The translations under genes were made by a program, and so were the position numbers. Positions 43,924 to 52,793 of a stretch of DNA of 64,000 bases are shown in pieces. Under the pieces are notes generated by a model. That model saw only the letters and a list, made by a program, of their open reading frames with translations. It was not told where the DNA came from and made no database searches. Position 1 is the first letter of the stretch, and each line of letters starts with the position of its first letter. The stretch comes from JAWVYT01 sp046483065. Its GTDB lineage: Bacteria > Gemmatimonadota > Gemmatimonadetes > Longimicrobiales > RSA9. The stretch spans positions 1 through 64,000 of the forward strand of contig JAWODW010000097.1 in assembly GCA_046483065.1 (NCBI GenBank), read 5' to 3'.

Positions 43924-46560
43924 ATGAAGGCACGCGAGATCCGCAGCACGTTCCTGGAGTTCTTCGAGCGGGAGGGGCACGAGGTCCGGCACAGCTCGCC
44001 GCTGGTGCCGAAGAACGACCCGACGCTCATGTTCGTGAACGCCGGGATGGTCCAGTTCAAGGGCGTGTTCCTGGGAGAAGAGGATCTGGAGATCGACCGG
44101 GCCACCACGTCGCAGAAGTGCCTCCGGGTGAGCGGCAAGCACAACGACCTGGAGGAGGTCGGCCGTACGGCGCGGCACCACACCTTCTTCGAGATGCTGG
44201 GCAATTTCTCGTTCGGCGACTACTTCAAGCGGGACGCGATCGACTTCGCGTGGCGGCTCTTCACGGCGGAGTACGGCCTTCCGAAGGACCGGCTCTGGGC
44301 CACGGTCCACTACTCGGACGACGAGGCGTACGAGCTGTGGCAGGAGGTGGCGGGTCTGCCCGAGGACCGGATCCATCGTCTGGGTGACAAGGACAACTTC
44401 TGGCAGATGGGCGACACGGGCCCGTGCGGCCCGTGCAGCGAGATCCACTTCGACATGCGGGCGGAGGGGGAGCGGGGCACGCAGTTGACGGCGGAGGAGT
44501 TCGAGGTGAAGGGGGAGGCCGGGGAGTTCCTCGAGCTGTGGAACCTGGTCTTCATGCAGTACAACCGGGACGCCGAGGGCGAGCTGCACCCGCTGCCGAG
44601 CCCGTCCATCGATACGGGCGCGGGGCTGGAGCGCATCGCCGCCGTGATGCAGGGCGTGGACTCCAACTACGAGACCGACCTCTTCCAGCCGTTGATCCAG
44701 CGGGCGGCGCAGGTGGTGGGGACGCCGTACGAACGGGACAGCGACGCCGGCGTCTCGTACCGCGTGCTGGCCGACCACGCCCGCGCCACGGCGTTCCTCC
44801 TGGCCGATGGCGTATTCCCGAGCAACACGGAGCGGGGCTATGTGCTGCGGCGGATCATGCGGCGCGCCATCCGTCACGCGTGGCTGTTGGGCCGTCGGGA
44901 GCCGACGCTGGTGGAGGTAGTGGACGAGGTGGTGAGCCAGATGAGCGACGCGTACCCGGAGCTGGAGGAGCGTCGCGGGCACCTGCTGCGGGCCACGCGG
45001 ACCGAGGAGGAGCGGTTCCTGGCCACCATCGATGAAGGGATGAAGCGGTTCGAGGAGGTGGCCCCTGAGGGCGATGAGGGGAGCATCGCCGGGGAGGACG
45101 CGTTCAAGCTGTATGACACGTACGGCTTCCCCATCGACCTGACGCAGCTCATGGCCGGGGAGCGGGGCTATGACGTGGACATGGCGGGCTTCGAGGCGGC
45201 GCTGGAGGAGCAGCGTCGTCGCTCCCGCGCGGACCGGGAGGCGTCGGACATCGAGCACGGCGACGCGCTGGCGCGGGGATGGACGGAGCTGGAGCCGGAG
45301 CCGACCCAGGAGTTCGTAGGCTATGACGCGGTGGCGCTGGAGACGGAAGTGGTGGCCTTCCGACGTGAGGACGGTCGGGCAGCGCTGCAGCTGCGGGAGA
45401 ACCCGTTCTACGCGGAGGCCGGTGGGCAGGTCAGTGACACCGGCGAGGTGGCGGGCGACGGCTGGCGCATGGCGGTGGATGATGTGCGGCGTGTGGGGGG
45501 GCGCGCGGCGGTGATCGGTGACGTGGAAGGCCGGTTCCCCGAGGCCGGCGCCCCGGTGCCGGTGACGGCTCGCGTGGCGCCGCGGAAGCGGCAGGACACG
45601 GAGCGGAACCACACGGCCACGCACCTGCTGCACGCGGCGCTCCGGGAGGTGCTGGGCGACCACGTGCTCCAGCGGGGCTCGCTGGTGGCGCCGGAGAGGC
45701 TGCGATTCGATTTCTCGCACCCGGAGCCCATGACGGCGGAGGAGATCCGGCGGGTGGAGGACGCGGTGAACGAGGCGATCCTCGAGGACCAGGACGTGTG
45801 CGTCGACTATCTCGGTTACGACGAGGCGATCGAGGAGGGCGCCATGGCGCTCTTCGGCGAGAAGTACGGCGACGAGGTCCGTGTGATCCGGATCCCGGGC
45901 GTGAGCATGGAGCTGTGCGGCGGCACGCACGTCCGGCACACGGGCGAGATCGGCCAGTTCCGGATCGTGAGCGAGACGGGGACCGGCGCCGGTGTGCGGC
46001 GGGTGGAGGCAGTGACGGGCCGGGAGGCGTACCGGCTGGCGCGGCGTCAGGAGCAGCGGCTGCGAGAGGCGGCCGAGCTGCTCCGTGTCCCGGCGGAGAT
46101 GGTGACCCGGAAGATCGACCAGCTCCAGGAAGAGAACCGGGAGCTCGAGAAGCAGCTGGAGCGGGCTCGGCGGCAGGGCGCCGCCGACGTGGTGGGCGAG
46201 CTGGCGGAGGGCGCCGCGGACGTGAACGGCGCCCGGGTGGTGGCCACGGCCATCGACGTTGCGGACCAGGATGAGCTCCGGGCGCTGGGTGACCAGCTCC
46301 GGGACCGGCTCGGCAGCGGCGTGGTGGTGCTGGCCGCCCGGTCCGGCGGCTCCACGTCGCTCTTCTCGGTGGTGACCGACGACCTTATCGAGAAGGGCGT
46401 GCGCGCCGACCGGGTGGTGCGGGAAGTGGCCCAGCTGACGGGCGGCTCCGGCGGTGGGCGTCCCCATATGGCCCAGGGCGGTGTGGGCGACGACGACCGG
46501 GTCGAGGGGGCGCTCTCGAAGGCGGCGGACATCGTCCGGACCATGCTCGAGGGCGCGTGA
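43924..46560 (+). CDS. alaS: Alanyl-tRNA synthetase
   Basis: This 878-residue class II synthetase is full length. The class II motif 1 region (HSSPLVPKNDPTLMFVNAGM), motif 2 (KCLRVSGKHNDLEEVGRTARHHTFFEMLGNFSFGDYFK) and motif 3 (DTGAGLERI) are visible. The editing-domain metal site HTATHLL with CGGTH follows, then the C-terminal coiled coil and DHH-like C-Ala domain (GGSGGGRPHMAQGG). It charges tRNA-Ala and clears mischarged Ser/Gly. It starts a gene chain in which each gene overlaps the next. Confidence 0.97.
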   Translation: MKAREIRSTFLEFFEREGHEVRHSSPLVPKNDPTLMFVNAGMVQFKGVFLGEEDLEIDRATTSQKCLRVSGKHNDLEEVGRTARHHTFFEMLGNFSFGDYFKRDAIDFAWRLFTAEYGLPKDRLWATVHYSDDEAYELWQEVAGLPEDRIHRLGDKDNFWQMGDTGPCGPCSEIHFDMRAEGERGTQLTAEEFEVKGEAGEFLELWNLVFMQYNRDAEGELHPLPSPSIDTGAGLERIAAVMQGVDSNYETDLFQPLIQRAAQVVGTPYERDSDAGVSYRVLADHARATAFLLADGVFPSNTERGYVLRRIMRRAIRHAWLLGRREPTLVEVVDEVVSQMSDAYPELEERRGHLLRATRTEEERFLATIDEGMKRFEEVAPEGDEGSIAGEDAFKLYDTYGFPIDLTQLMAGERGYDVDMAGFEAALEEQRRRSRADREASDIEHGDALARGWTELEPEPTQEFVGYDAVALETEVVAFRREDGRAALQLRENPFYAEAGGQVSDTGEVAGDGWRMAVDDVRRVGGRAAVIGDVEGRFPEAGAPVPVTARVAPRKRQDTERNHTATHLLHAALREVLGDHVLQRGSLVAPERLRFDFSHPEPMTAEEIRRVEDAVNEAILEDQDVCVDYLGYDEAIEEGAMALFGEKYGDEVRVIRIPGVSMELCGGTHVRHTGEIGQFRIVSETGTGAGVRRVEAVTGREAYRLARRQEQRLREAAELLRVPAEMVTRKIDQLQEENRELEKQLERARRQGAADVVGELAEGAADVNGARVVATAIDVADQDELRALGDQLRDRLGSGVVVLAARSGGSTSLFSVVTDDLIEKGVRADRVVREVAQLTGGSGGGRPHMAQGGVGDDDRVEGALSKAADIVRTMLEGA

Positions 46561-46874
46561 CGGAGCCCGGCCGCTGGCTCGACGAGCGCCGGGAGCCGGC
46601 GCCGCAGTCGATCCGCACGGAGATCGACGCGCTGCTGGCGGAGTCGGACCCGTCCGCTCCGCTCCCGGATCAGTTCGCCGCCGCGGCGCTGCGGGCGCTG
46701 GAAGCGATCGTGGCCGAGCCGTCGGAGCGTGCCACGGCGTGGACGCTGCTGGCCGCCGACGCGCTGTTGACGTATGCGTGTGAGGCCGCGGCGGAGGAGG
46801 GGATCGACGCGCTGGACGTCCTCACCCGGTCGCTGGACTTCGAACGATTCTCTGAGCTGATGCTATCCCGATGA
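46557..46874 (+). CDS. Small hypothetical protein after alaS
   Basis: This 105-residue protein starts at GTG 46557 inside the alaS stop (GTGA) and ends in the gmhA start (ATGA), so it is translationally coupled on both sides. It is all-helical and acidic, with AAALRALEAIVAEPSERATAWTLLAADALLTYACEAAAE. No family is recognised. Its tight coupling between two conserved genes argues that it is real and expressed. Confidence 0.65.
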   Translation: MTEPGRWLDERREPAPQSIRTEIDALLAESDPSAPLPDQFAAAALRALEAIVAEPSERATAWTLLAADALLTYACEAAAEEGIDALDVLTRSLDFERFSELMLSR

Positions 46875-47467
46875 AGAGTCCCGCGGTGGAACGGACCCGG
46901 AAGGAGCTGGCGGCGCTGGCGGAGCTCGCCACGCGCGTGGCCGCCGACATGGCCGGACAGGTGGCGGAAGTGGCCGAGGTGGCGGCCGGGGCGGTGCTGG
47001 GCGGCCGCAAGCTCATGTTCTGCGGGAACGGCGGCTCGGCCGCCGACGCCCAGCACCTGGCCACCGAGTACGTGGTCCGGTTCCAGGAAGACCGGCCGGC
47101 GCTCCCGGCGCTGGCGCTGACCACCGACACGTCGCTTCTGACGGCGGGGGCCAACGACCTGGGCTTCGATCGGGTATTCGCCCGGCAGGTGGACGCCCTG
47201 GGCCAGCCCGGCGACGTGCTCTTCCTGCACAGCACGTCGGGGAGCTCGCCGAACCTGCTCCGGGCTGCCGAGATGGCCCGGGAGCGGGGTGTGACCACCG
47301 TGGCGATGCTGGCGAAGGGCGGTGGGGCGCTGGCGGGGATGGTGGATCACGCCGTGGTCCTGCCCACCGACGAGGGTGCCCACGCCCAGGAGCTGCACCT
47401 GGCCGTCGGGCACATTATCTGTCAACTCGTGGAAGAGCGGTTTCATGCGGATCGATCTGAAGGCTAA
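46871..47467 (+). CDS. gmhA: Phosphoheptose isomerase (SIS domain)
   Basis: This 198-residue SIS protein has FCGNGGSAADAQHLATEYVVRF, LTTDTSLLTAGANDLGF, HSTSGSSPNLLRAAEMARERG and the C-terminal HLAVGHIICQLVE. It closely follows GmhA and converts sedoheptulose 7-phosphate to D-glycero-D-manno-heptose 7-phosphate, the first step of heptose precursors for LPS or surface glycans. DnaA-initiator-associating DiaA is a close relative and cannot be excluded by motif alone. It overlaps the SDR gene by 23 bases. Confidence 0.85.
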   Translation: MKSPAVERTRKELAALAELATRVAADMAGQVAEVAEVAAGAVLGGRKLMFCGNGGSAADAQHLATEYVVRFQEDRPALPALALTTDTSLLTAGANDLGFDRVFARQVDALGQPGDVLFLHSTSGSSPNLLRAAEMARERGVTTVAMLAKGGGALAGMVDHAVVLPTDEGAHAQELHLAVGHIICQLVEERFHADRSEG

Positions 47468-48203
47468 GCGCGCGCTGGTCACCGGTGGGTCCCGAGGGGT
47501 GGGGGCCGCCACGGCACGGCTGCTGGCGGAGGCGGGCGCCGACGTGGGGATCTCCTACCGGTCCCGGGAGTCGGAAGCCGAGGCGGTGGTGGCGGAGCTC
47601 CGGGAGATGGGGGTCCGGGCGTGGGCCCACGCCGGCGACCTGGCAGAGCCCGAAGTGGTGGAGGAGCTGTTCCAGAAGGCGGAAGCCGAGTTCGGCGGGC
47701 TGGACATCCTGGTGGCCAACGCCGGCGTCTGGCCGCCGGAGGACGTGCCGATCGCCGAGATGAGCACGGCCCAGTGGCGACGGACGGTGTCGGTGAACCT
47801 CGACGGCGTCTTCTACTGTGTCCGGGCGGCCGCACGGATGCTGGCAGACGGAGGGCGGATCGTGATCGTGGGCTCCACGGCGGGGCAGCGCGGGGAGGCG
47901 AACCACGGCGACTACGCCGCCAGCAAGGGCGCCCTCCAGTCGCTGGTGAAGGGAGTGGCCGTGGAGCTGGGCACACGGGATATCACGGTCAACTGCGTGG
48001 CGCCGGGGTGGATCGACACGGAGATGGCCGAGATCCCGTACGACGACGGCGGCCGGGCGGAGATCGAGGCGGGGATCCCCCTGGGGCGGGTGGCCTCGGC
48101 GGAGGACGTTGCGGGCCCCATCGCGTTCCTCTGCTCCGGGCTCGCACGCCACATCACCGGTGAGGTCGTGAACGTGAACGGAGGGGCCGTCCTCTGCGGG
48201 TGA
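47445..48203 (+). CDS. Short-chain dehydrogenase/reductase (FabG-like)
   Basis: ATG 47445 gives 252 residues. Classical SDR features are the cofactor loop VTGGSRGVGAA, NAGVW, the catalytic Ser (VGSTAGQRG) and YAASKG (Tyr and Lys). The C-terminal GEVVNVNGGAVLCG is typical of FabG. The substrate is not determinable, and NADP preference is suggested by the Arg after the first strand. It overlaps gmhA by 23 bases and the CCA-adding enzyme by four. Confidence 0.85.
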   Translation: MRIDLKAKRALVTGGSRGVGAATARLLAEAGADVGISYRSRESEAEAVVAELREMGVRAWAHAGDLAEPEVVEELFQKAEAEFGGLDILVANAGVWPPEDVPIAEMSTAQWRRTVSVNLDGVFYCVRAAARMLADGGRIVIVGSTAGQRGEANHGDYAASKGALQSLVKGVAVELGTRDITVNCVAPGWIDTEMAEIPYDDGGRAEIEAGIPLGRVASAEDVAGPIAFLCSGLARHITGEVVNVNGGAVLCG

Positions 48204-49537
48204 CCATGGAGCTCGCCCCCCCGGCCGCCGTACGCGCCATCGCCCGGACGCTGGAGGACGCCGGCTATGAGACATGGGCGGTGGGCGGCGCTGTGCGCGA
48301 CCGGGTGGCCGAGCGACCGGCCGGCGACTGGGACCTGGCCACCCGGGCCACGCCGGAAGAAGTCATGGAGACCTTCCGCCGCACCGTGCCCATCGGCGTC
48401 GACCACGGCACCGTGGGCGTGCTCCAGGACGGGGAGATGTTCGAGGTGACCACCTTCCGGCGCGACGTGGAGACCTTCGGCCGCCACGCGGTGGTGGCGT
48501 ACGCCGACCGGATCGAGGAGGACCTGGCCCGGCGCGACTTCACCATCAACGCGCTGGCGTGGCACCCGCTTACCGGCGAGCTGCTGGACCCCTACGAGGG
48601 CGCCCGCGACCTGGAGGAGGGTCGACTGCGGACGGTGGGCGAGCCGGCCGAGCGGTTCGCCGAGGACTACCTCCGGGTGCTCCGTGCGCTCCGCTTCGCC
48701 GGCCAGTTCGAGCTGGAGATCGAGGCCGGCACGTGGCGCGCGCTGGAGGCGGCCGTCGACCACCTGGACGGCCTGTCGGCGGAGCGGATCCGGGAGGAGC
48801 TGTACAAGATCATGGGTCAGGTCCCCGTCGCCTCACGATCGCTGGAGCTGTACCGGCAGGCCGGGGTCCTCGACGTATGGTACCCGGAGCTGGCGGCGGT
48901 GGCCGGCGAGCCGCCCGACGAGCCGGGGGCGCTCTGGCGCCGGACACTGGCGGCGGTGGACGCGATCCCGCTGTCCCGGCCCACGCTCCGGGTGGCGGCG
49001 CTGCTCCACGCGGTGGGGATGCCGACGGCCCGGACGAAGGACCTGCGTGGGGGGTGGCGCTACACCGGCCACGAGGTGCTGGGTGGGAAGAAGGCGGCGG
49101 ACGTCATGCGTCGCCTGAAGGCATCGAACGCCGAGATCGACCGGGTCGGCCGGCTGGTCCGCCATCAGCCCGAGCTCTTCCCGCCCGACTCGCCGGACGC
49201 GGTGGTCCGGCGGTGGCTGCGGCACGTGGGCACCGACCTGGTCAACGACCTCTTCCGACTCCGGTTCGCCCTCTGGCGGGCCGGCGACGGCGAGGGCCGG
49301 CCCGAGGACCTGCTGGAGCGGTGGACCACGGCCCGCCGGGTGCTCCGGCAGGTGCCGCCCCTCTCCACCGACGACCTGGCCATCAGCGGTCACGACCTCA
49401 AGGCGCTCGGGCTGGAGCCCGGGCCCCGGTTCAAGACGATCCTGGAATCGCTCCTGGACCGGGTCATGGATGACCCCGAGCTGAACCGCCGGGAGCCGCT
49501 CCTGGACGTGGTGCGGGAGGAGTGGCTCCATGAGTGA
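48200..49537 (+). CDS. CCA tRNA nucleotidyltransferase / poly(A) polymerase-like enzyme
   Basis: This 445-residue protein starts at GTG 48200 (GTGA overlap), and ATG 48206 is an alternative. Class II nucleotidyltransferase motifs are WAVGGAVRDRV, DWDLATRATPEEV, RRDFTINALAWHP and FAEDYLRVLRALRFAGQF. A C-terminal HD-like region (LLHAVGMPTARTKD... TGHEVLGGKKAADVMRRLKASN) follows, but its HD pair reads His-Ala. It adds or repairs the CCA end of tRNAs. The tRNA-Gln here lacks an encoded CCA, so such an enzyme is needed. CCA addition versus A-addition alone is not resolved. Confidence 0.82.
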   Translation: MTMELAPPAAVRAIARTLEDAGYETWAVGGAVRDRVAERPAGDWDLATRATPEEVMETFRRTVPIGVDHGTVGVLQDGEMFEVTTFRRDVETFGRHAVVAYADRIEEDLARRDFTINALAWHPLTGELLDPYEGARDLEEGRLRTVGEPAERFAEDYLRVLRALRFAGQFELEIEAGTWRALEAAVDHLDGLSAERIREELYKIMGQVPVASRSLELYRQAGVLDVWYPELAAVAGEPPDEPGALWRRTLAAVDAIPLSRPTLRVAALLHAVGMPTARTKDLRGGWRYTGHEVLGGKKAADVMRRLKASNAEIDRVGRLVRHQPELFPPDSPDAVVRRWLRHVGTDLVNDLFRLRFALWRAGDGEGRPEDLLERWTTARRVLRQVPPLSTDDLAISGHDLKALGLEPGPRFKTILESLLDRVMDDPELNRREPLLDVVREEWLHE

Positions 49538-50999
49538 CCTGGAGCTCTTCCCGGACCGGGAGCCGGCGAGCGGTGGGGAGGGACGACCGGGCCCAGGCGG
49601 TGGCGATGGGGACGACGCCACCGCGCCGCTGGCCGCCCGGATGCGGCCCCGCACGCTGGATGAGTTCGTGGGCCAGGAGCACATCCTGGGCCCGGGCCGC
49701 GCGCTCCGTGAGCTCATCGAGAAGGACGAGGTCGGAAGCCTGATCCTCTGGGGGCCGCCGGGCACGGGGAAGACCACCATCGCACGGGTCATCGCCGAGC
49801 GCACCGACGCCGCCTACGTCCCGTTCAGCGCGGTGACCGAGGGGATCCCCCGGGTCCGTGAGATCATCAAGGAGGCCGAGACCCGGCTCCGGGCCACGGG
49901 CCGCCGGACGATCCTATTCTGCGACGAGATCCACCGGTTCAACAAGGCCCAGCAGGACGCCTTCCTCCCCCACGTGGAGGCCGGGACCGTCTCGCTCATC
50001 GGGGCCACCACGGAGAACCCGTCGTTCGAGGTTATCGGCGCGCTGCTGAGCCGGGCGCGGGTTTTCGTGCTGGAGCCGCTGGCCGAGGAGGAGCTGGCCA
50101 TGGTGCTGGAGCGGACGCTGGCCGACGAGGAGCGCGGGCTGGGCGGCCTCGACCTGGAGGTGACGGACGGTGCGCTCGAGCTCATGGCGGAACAGGCCGA
50201 TGGCGACGCCCGCCGGGCGCTGAACGCGCTGGAGACGGCGGCCACGCTGGCGGGCGCCGATGGCACGGTGGACGAGGACGGGGCCCGGGAGGCGCTCCAG
50301 CGCCGGTTCGCCCACTACGACAAGGGCGGCGAGGGGCACTACAACCTGGTCTCTGCGCTCCACAAGGCGGTCCGCGGCAGCGATCCCGACGGCGCGCTCT
50401 ACTGGCTCGCCCGGATGCTGGAGGGTGGGGAGGCACCGCTCTACATCGCCCGCCGGCTGATCCGGATGGCGGTGGAGGATATCGGGCTCTCGGACCCGAA
50501 CGCGCTCCAGGTGGCCGTGGCGGCCCGGGACGCGTTCCATATGCTCGGCTCGCCGGAGGGCGACCTGGCGCTGGCGGAAGCGACGGTCTACCTGGCTACG
50601 GCGCCCAAGTCGAACCGGCTCTACGCGGCGTTCGGGGCCGCCCGCGCGGCGGCCCGGGACACGCCGGCCGCGCCGGTCCCGCTCCATATCCGGAACGCGC
50701 CCACGGACCTCATGGAGGAGCTGGGCTACGGGAAGGGCTACCGGTACGCCTTCGATTCCGAGGCGCACTTCACGGCGCAGGAGTACCTGCCTGACGCGCT
50801 CCAGGGGACCACCTTCTACGAGCCGAGTCGGTTCGGCCACGAGAAGCGGATCACGGAGCGGCTCGAGTGGTGGGCGGAGCGGCGCCGGGAGGCCGGGGCG
50901 CAGGCGTCGTCCGGGGGTGGCGGGAGCGAGAACCCGGAGGGCGCAGCGGACGCGGCGGAGAACCCGCAGGACGGCGGTGGTGTAGGAGAAGACTCATGA
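49530..50999 (+). CDS. rarA: Replication-associated recombination protein RarA (MgsA)
   Basis: This 489-residue AAA+ protein has an N-terminal tail beginning LELFPD (clamp-interacting type). Walker A is GPPGTGKTT, Walker B is ILFCDEIHRFNKAQQDAFLPHVE, sensor 1 is IGATTENPSFEV, and the C-terminal tetramerisation region includes NLVSALHKAVRGSDPDGALYWLARM. It acts at stalled replication forks. The last 40 residues are a Gly/Ser/Glu-rich disordered extension. It overlaps the CCA gene by eight bases. Confidence 0.93.
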   Translation: MSDLELFPDREPASGGEGRPGPGGGDGDDATAPLAARMRPRTLDEFVGQEHILGPGRALRELIEKDEVGSLILWGPPGTGKTTIARVIAERTDAAYVPFSAVTEGIPRVREIIKEAETRLRATGRRTILFCDEIHRFNKAQQDAFLPHVEAGTVSLIGATTENPSFEVIGALLSRARVFVLEPLAEEELAMVLERTLADEERGLGGLDLEVTDGALELMAEQADGDARRALNALETAATLAGADGTVDEDGAREALQRRFAHYDKGGEGHYNLVSALHKAVRGSDPDGALYWLARMLEGGEAPLYIARRLIRMAVEDIGLSDPNALQVAVAARDAFHMLGSPEGDLALAEATVYLATAPKSNRLYAAFGAARAAARDTPAAPVPLHIRNAPTDLMEELGYGKGYRYAFDSEAHFTAQEYLPDALQGTTFYEPSRFGHEKRITERLEWWAERRREAGAQASSGGGGSENPEGAADAAENPQDGGGVGEDS

Positions 51000-51472
51000 A
51001 TGGGCAACGAAGGGTGATGGTCCTGTCGGCGCTGGTGGCTGTGCTCGCCACGGGGTGCGCCCCGAAGGTGGAGCAGCCGGATGTATGGCTGAGCGGGGCC
51101 CGCCTGGTGTCGCTGGGGATCCGCGGTGGCGTGATCGACGTGAAGCTGGGCATCCACAACCCGAACCGCTTCACGATCCGGGCGGCCGGTCTCACGTACG
51201 ACCTGGACTTCCAGGACCCGGACGGCGACGGCTGGCTCGACTTCGCGGAGGGCCGGGTATCGGAGAATCTGCGGATCCGATCCGGCGATACGGCGAGCGT
51301 GGTGATCCCGGTGGAGTTCAGCTACAGCGGACTGGGAGGCGCCGTACGCGGCCTCCTGGATCGGGGCTCGTTCGATTATCGGGTGGATGGAGTGGTGGCG
51401 GTGGAGGCACCGGTTGTGCGTGACATCCGTTATCGACACAGCGGTACCGTGACGCCGAGCGGCGTCCGGTGA
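50996..51472 (+). CDS. LEA type 2 (WHy-like) lipoprotein
   Basis: ATG 50996 overlaps the rarA stop (ATGA) and gives 158 residues. The signal peptide VMVLSALVAVLATGC ends in a lipobox (LATGC, Cys21). The body has IDVKLGIHNPNRFTIRAAGLTYDLDF, the hallmark of LEA_2/WHy domains, which are beta-sandwich water-stress proteins. It probably sits on the periplasmic face of a membrane. Its stop overlaps a tiny reading frame that leads into hflX. Confidence 0.75.
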   Translation: MNGQRRVMVLSALVAVLATGCAPKVEQPDVWLSGARLVSLGIRGGVIDVKLGIHNPNRFTIRAAGLTYDLDFQDPDGDGWLDFAEGRVSENLRIRSGDTASVVIPVEFSYSGLGGAVRGLLDRGSFDYRVDGVVAVEAPVVRDIRYRHSGTVTPSGVR

Positions 51473-51498
51473 TGGAGGATACGAGGAGGAACGCATAA
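51472..51498 (+). CDS. Putative 8-codon leader reading frame before hflX
   Basis: ATG 51472 overlaps the previous TGA. It reads MEDTRRNA and stops at TAA 51496-51498, which overlaps the proposed ATA start of hflX (ATAA). The tandem AGG AGG codons double as the hflX ribosome-binding site. Expression is unproven. Confidence 0.25.
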   Translation: MEDTRRNA

Positions 51499-52793
51499 GA
51501 GAGACCATCTCGCTGGAAGAGCCGGAAGAGCGGGCCGTCCTGGTGGGCGCCCCGACCGGTCGGGTAACCCCCGAAGAAGCAGACGAGCACCTGGAGGAGC
51601 TGGGCCGGCTGGTCGACACGGCCGGTGCCACGGTGGCGGCCGTCCTGATCCAGCGCCTGGACGCGCCCCACCCCCGGTATTTTATCGGGGAGGGGAAGGC
51701 GAAGCAGCTGAAGAAGGTGGCCAGGGAGCGAGAGGCCACGGTGGTCATCTTCGACGACGAGCTGACCCCGGCCCAGGGGAAGAACCTCGAGGACCTCCTC
51801 GACATCCGGGTCATGGACCGTACGGAGCTGATCCTCGATATCTTCGCGACCCGTGCCCGGACCAACGAGGCCCAGCTACAGGTGGAGCTGGCCCAGCTCG
51901 AGTATATGCTGCCGCGGCTGAAACGTATGTGGACGCACCTCTCCCGGATCCGCGGTGGGATCGGGCTCCGTGGCCCCGGTGAGACGCAGCTGGAGACCGA
52001 CCGTCGGATCATCGGCCGCCGGATCGCCGACCTCCGGGACAAGCTCAAGACGGTGGCCCAGCGGCGCGCGACGCAGCGGAAGCGGCGCTCCGGCGAGTTC
52101 CAGGCCGCGCTGGTGGGCTACACCAACGCCGGCAAATCCAGTCTGCTGCGCGCCATGTCGGGCTCGGACCTCTTCGTGGAGGACCGCCTCTTCGCGACCC
52201 TCGACCCGGCTACCCGGCGCGTGGAGCTGCCCATGGGCACGAAGGTGCTCGTCAGTGACACCGTGGGGTTCATCCGGAAGCTGCCGCACCACCTGGTGGC
52301 GTCGTTCCGGGCCACGCTGGAGGAGGCGTCGGAAGCCGACGTGCTGTTGCACGTGATCGACGGATCCCACGCCCGGTGGCAGGAGCAGAAGGCGGTGGTG
52401 GAAGACGTGCTCGTGGAGCTGGACCTGGGCGATGTCCCGGAAGCACTGGTCTTCAACAAGATGGACCTCATCACCCATGACGAGGAGAATGCGCTCCGCC
52501 ACCGGGTGGAAGCGCTTCACCCGGAGCCGGCCGTCTTCACCTCCACGGTGGAGCGGGAAGGGCTGGAGCCGTTGGTCGGATTCCTGGAAGATCAGGTCCG
52601 GGACCAGCGTCCCGAGGTGCAGGTGCTGGTCCCCGCGGCCGATGGCGAGACGCTGGCCACGGTCTACCGGGAGGGCGAGGTCATCAGCCAGGAGGAGCGA
52701 GGCACCACCATCGATCTCCGGGCCCGGCTGCCCCAGCCCACGCTGGGCCGCCTCAAGCAGCGGGCGGGAGTCGAGGTCAACGGGGCGGCGTGA
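51495..52793 (+). CDS. hflX: GTPase HflX, apparent ATA start
   Basis: This ribosome-splitting GTPase has an N-terminal domain with RYFIGEGKAKQLKK and VIFDDELTPAQGKNLED, the HflX linker LSRIRGGIGLRGPGETQLETDRR, and G1 GYTNAGKSSLL, G3 DTVGFIRKLP and G4 NKMD motifs. No ATG, GTG or TTG precedes the conserved first strand (ERAVLVGAP). GTG 51543 would remove most of it. The only start with a Shine-Dalgarno match (GAGGAGGA, 4 bases away) is ATA 51495, giving 432 residues beginning IRETISLEEPEERAVLVGAP. A G-to-A error in an ATG is the alternative. Confidence 0.85.
   Translation: MRETISLEEPEERAVLVGAPTGRVTPEEADEHLEELGRLVDTAGATVAAVLIQRLDAPHPRYFIGEGKAKQLKKVAREREATVVIFDDELTPAQGKNLEDLLDIRVMDRTELILDIFATRARTNEAQLQVELAQLEYMLPRLKRMWTHLSRIRGGIGLRGPGETQLETDRRIIGRRIADLRDKLKTVAQRRATQRKRRSGEFQAALVGYTNAGKSSLLRAMSGSDLFVEDRLFATLDPATRRVELPMGTKVLVSDTVGFIRKLPHHLVASFRATLEEASEADVLLHVIDGSHARWQEQKAVVEDVLVELDLGDVPEALVFNKMDLITHDEENALRHRVEALHPEPAVFTSTVEREGLEPLVGFLEDQVRDQRPEVQVLVPAADGETLATVYREGEVISQEERGTTIDLRARLPQPTLGRLKQRAGVEVNGAA

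Noticed and set aside
43879..46467. 862-codon open frame on the minus strand
   Set aside because: It is exactly antisense to alaS, His/Arg-rich and without family motifs. High G+C third positions keep the opposite strand open.
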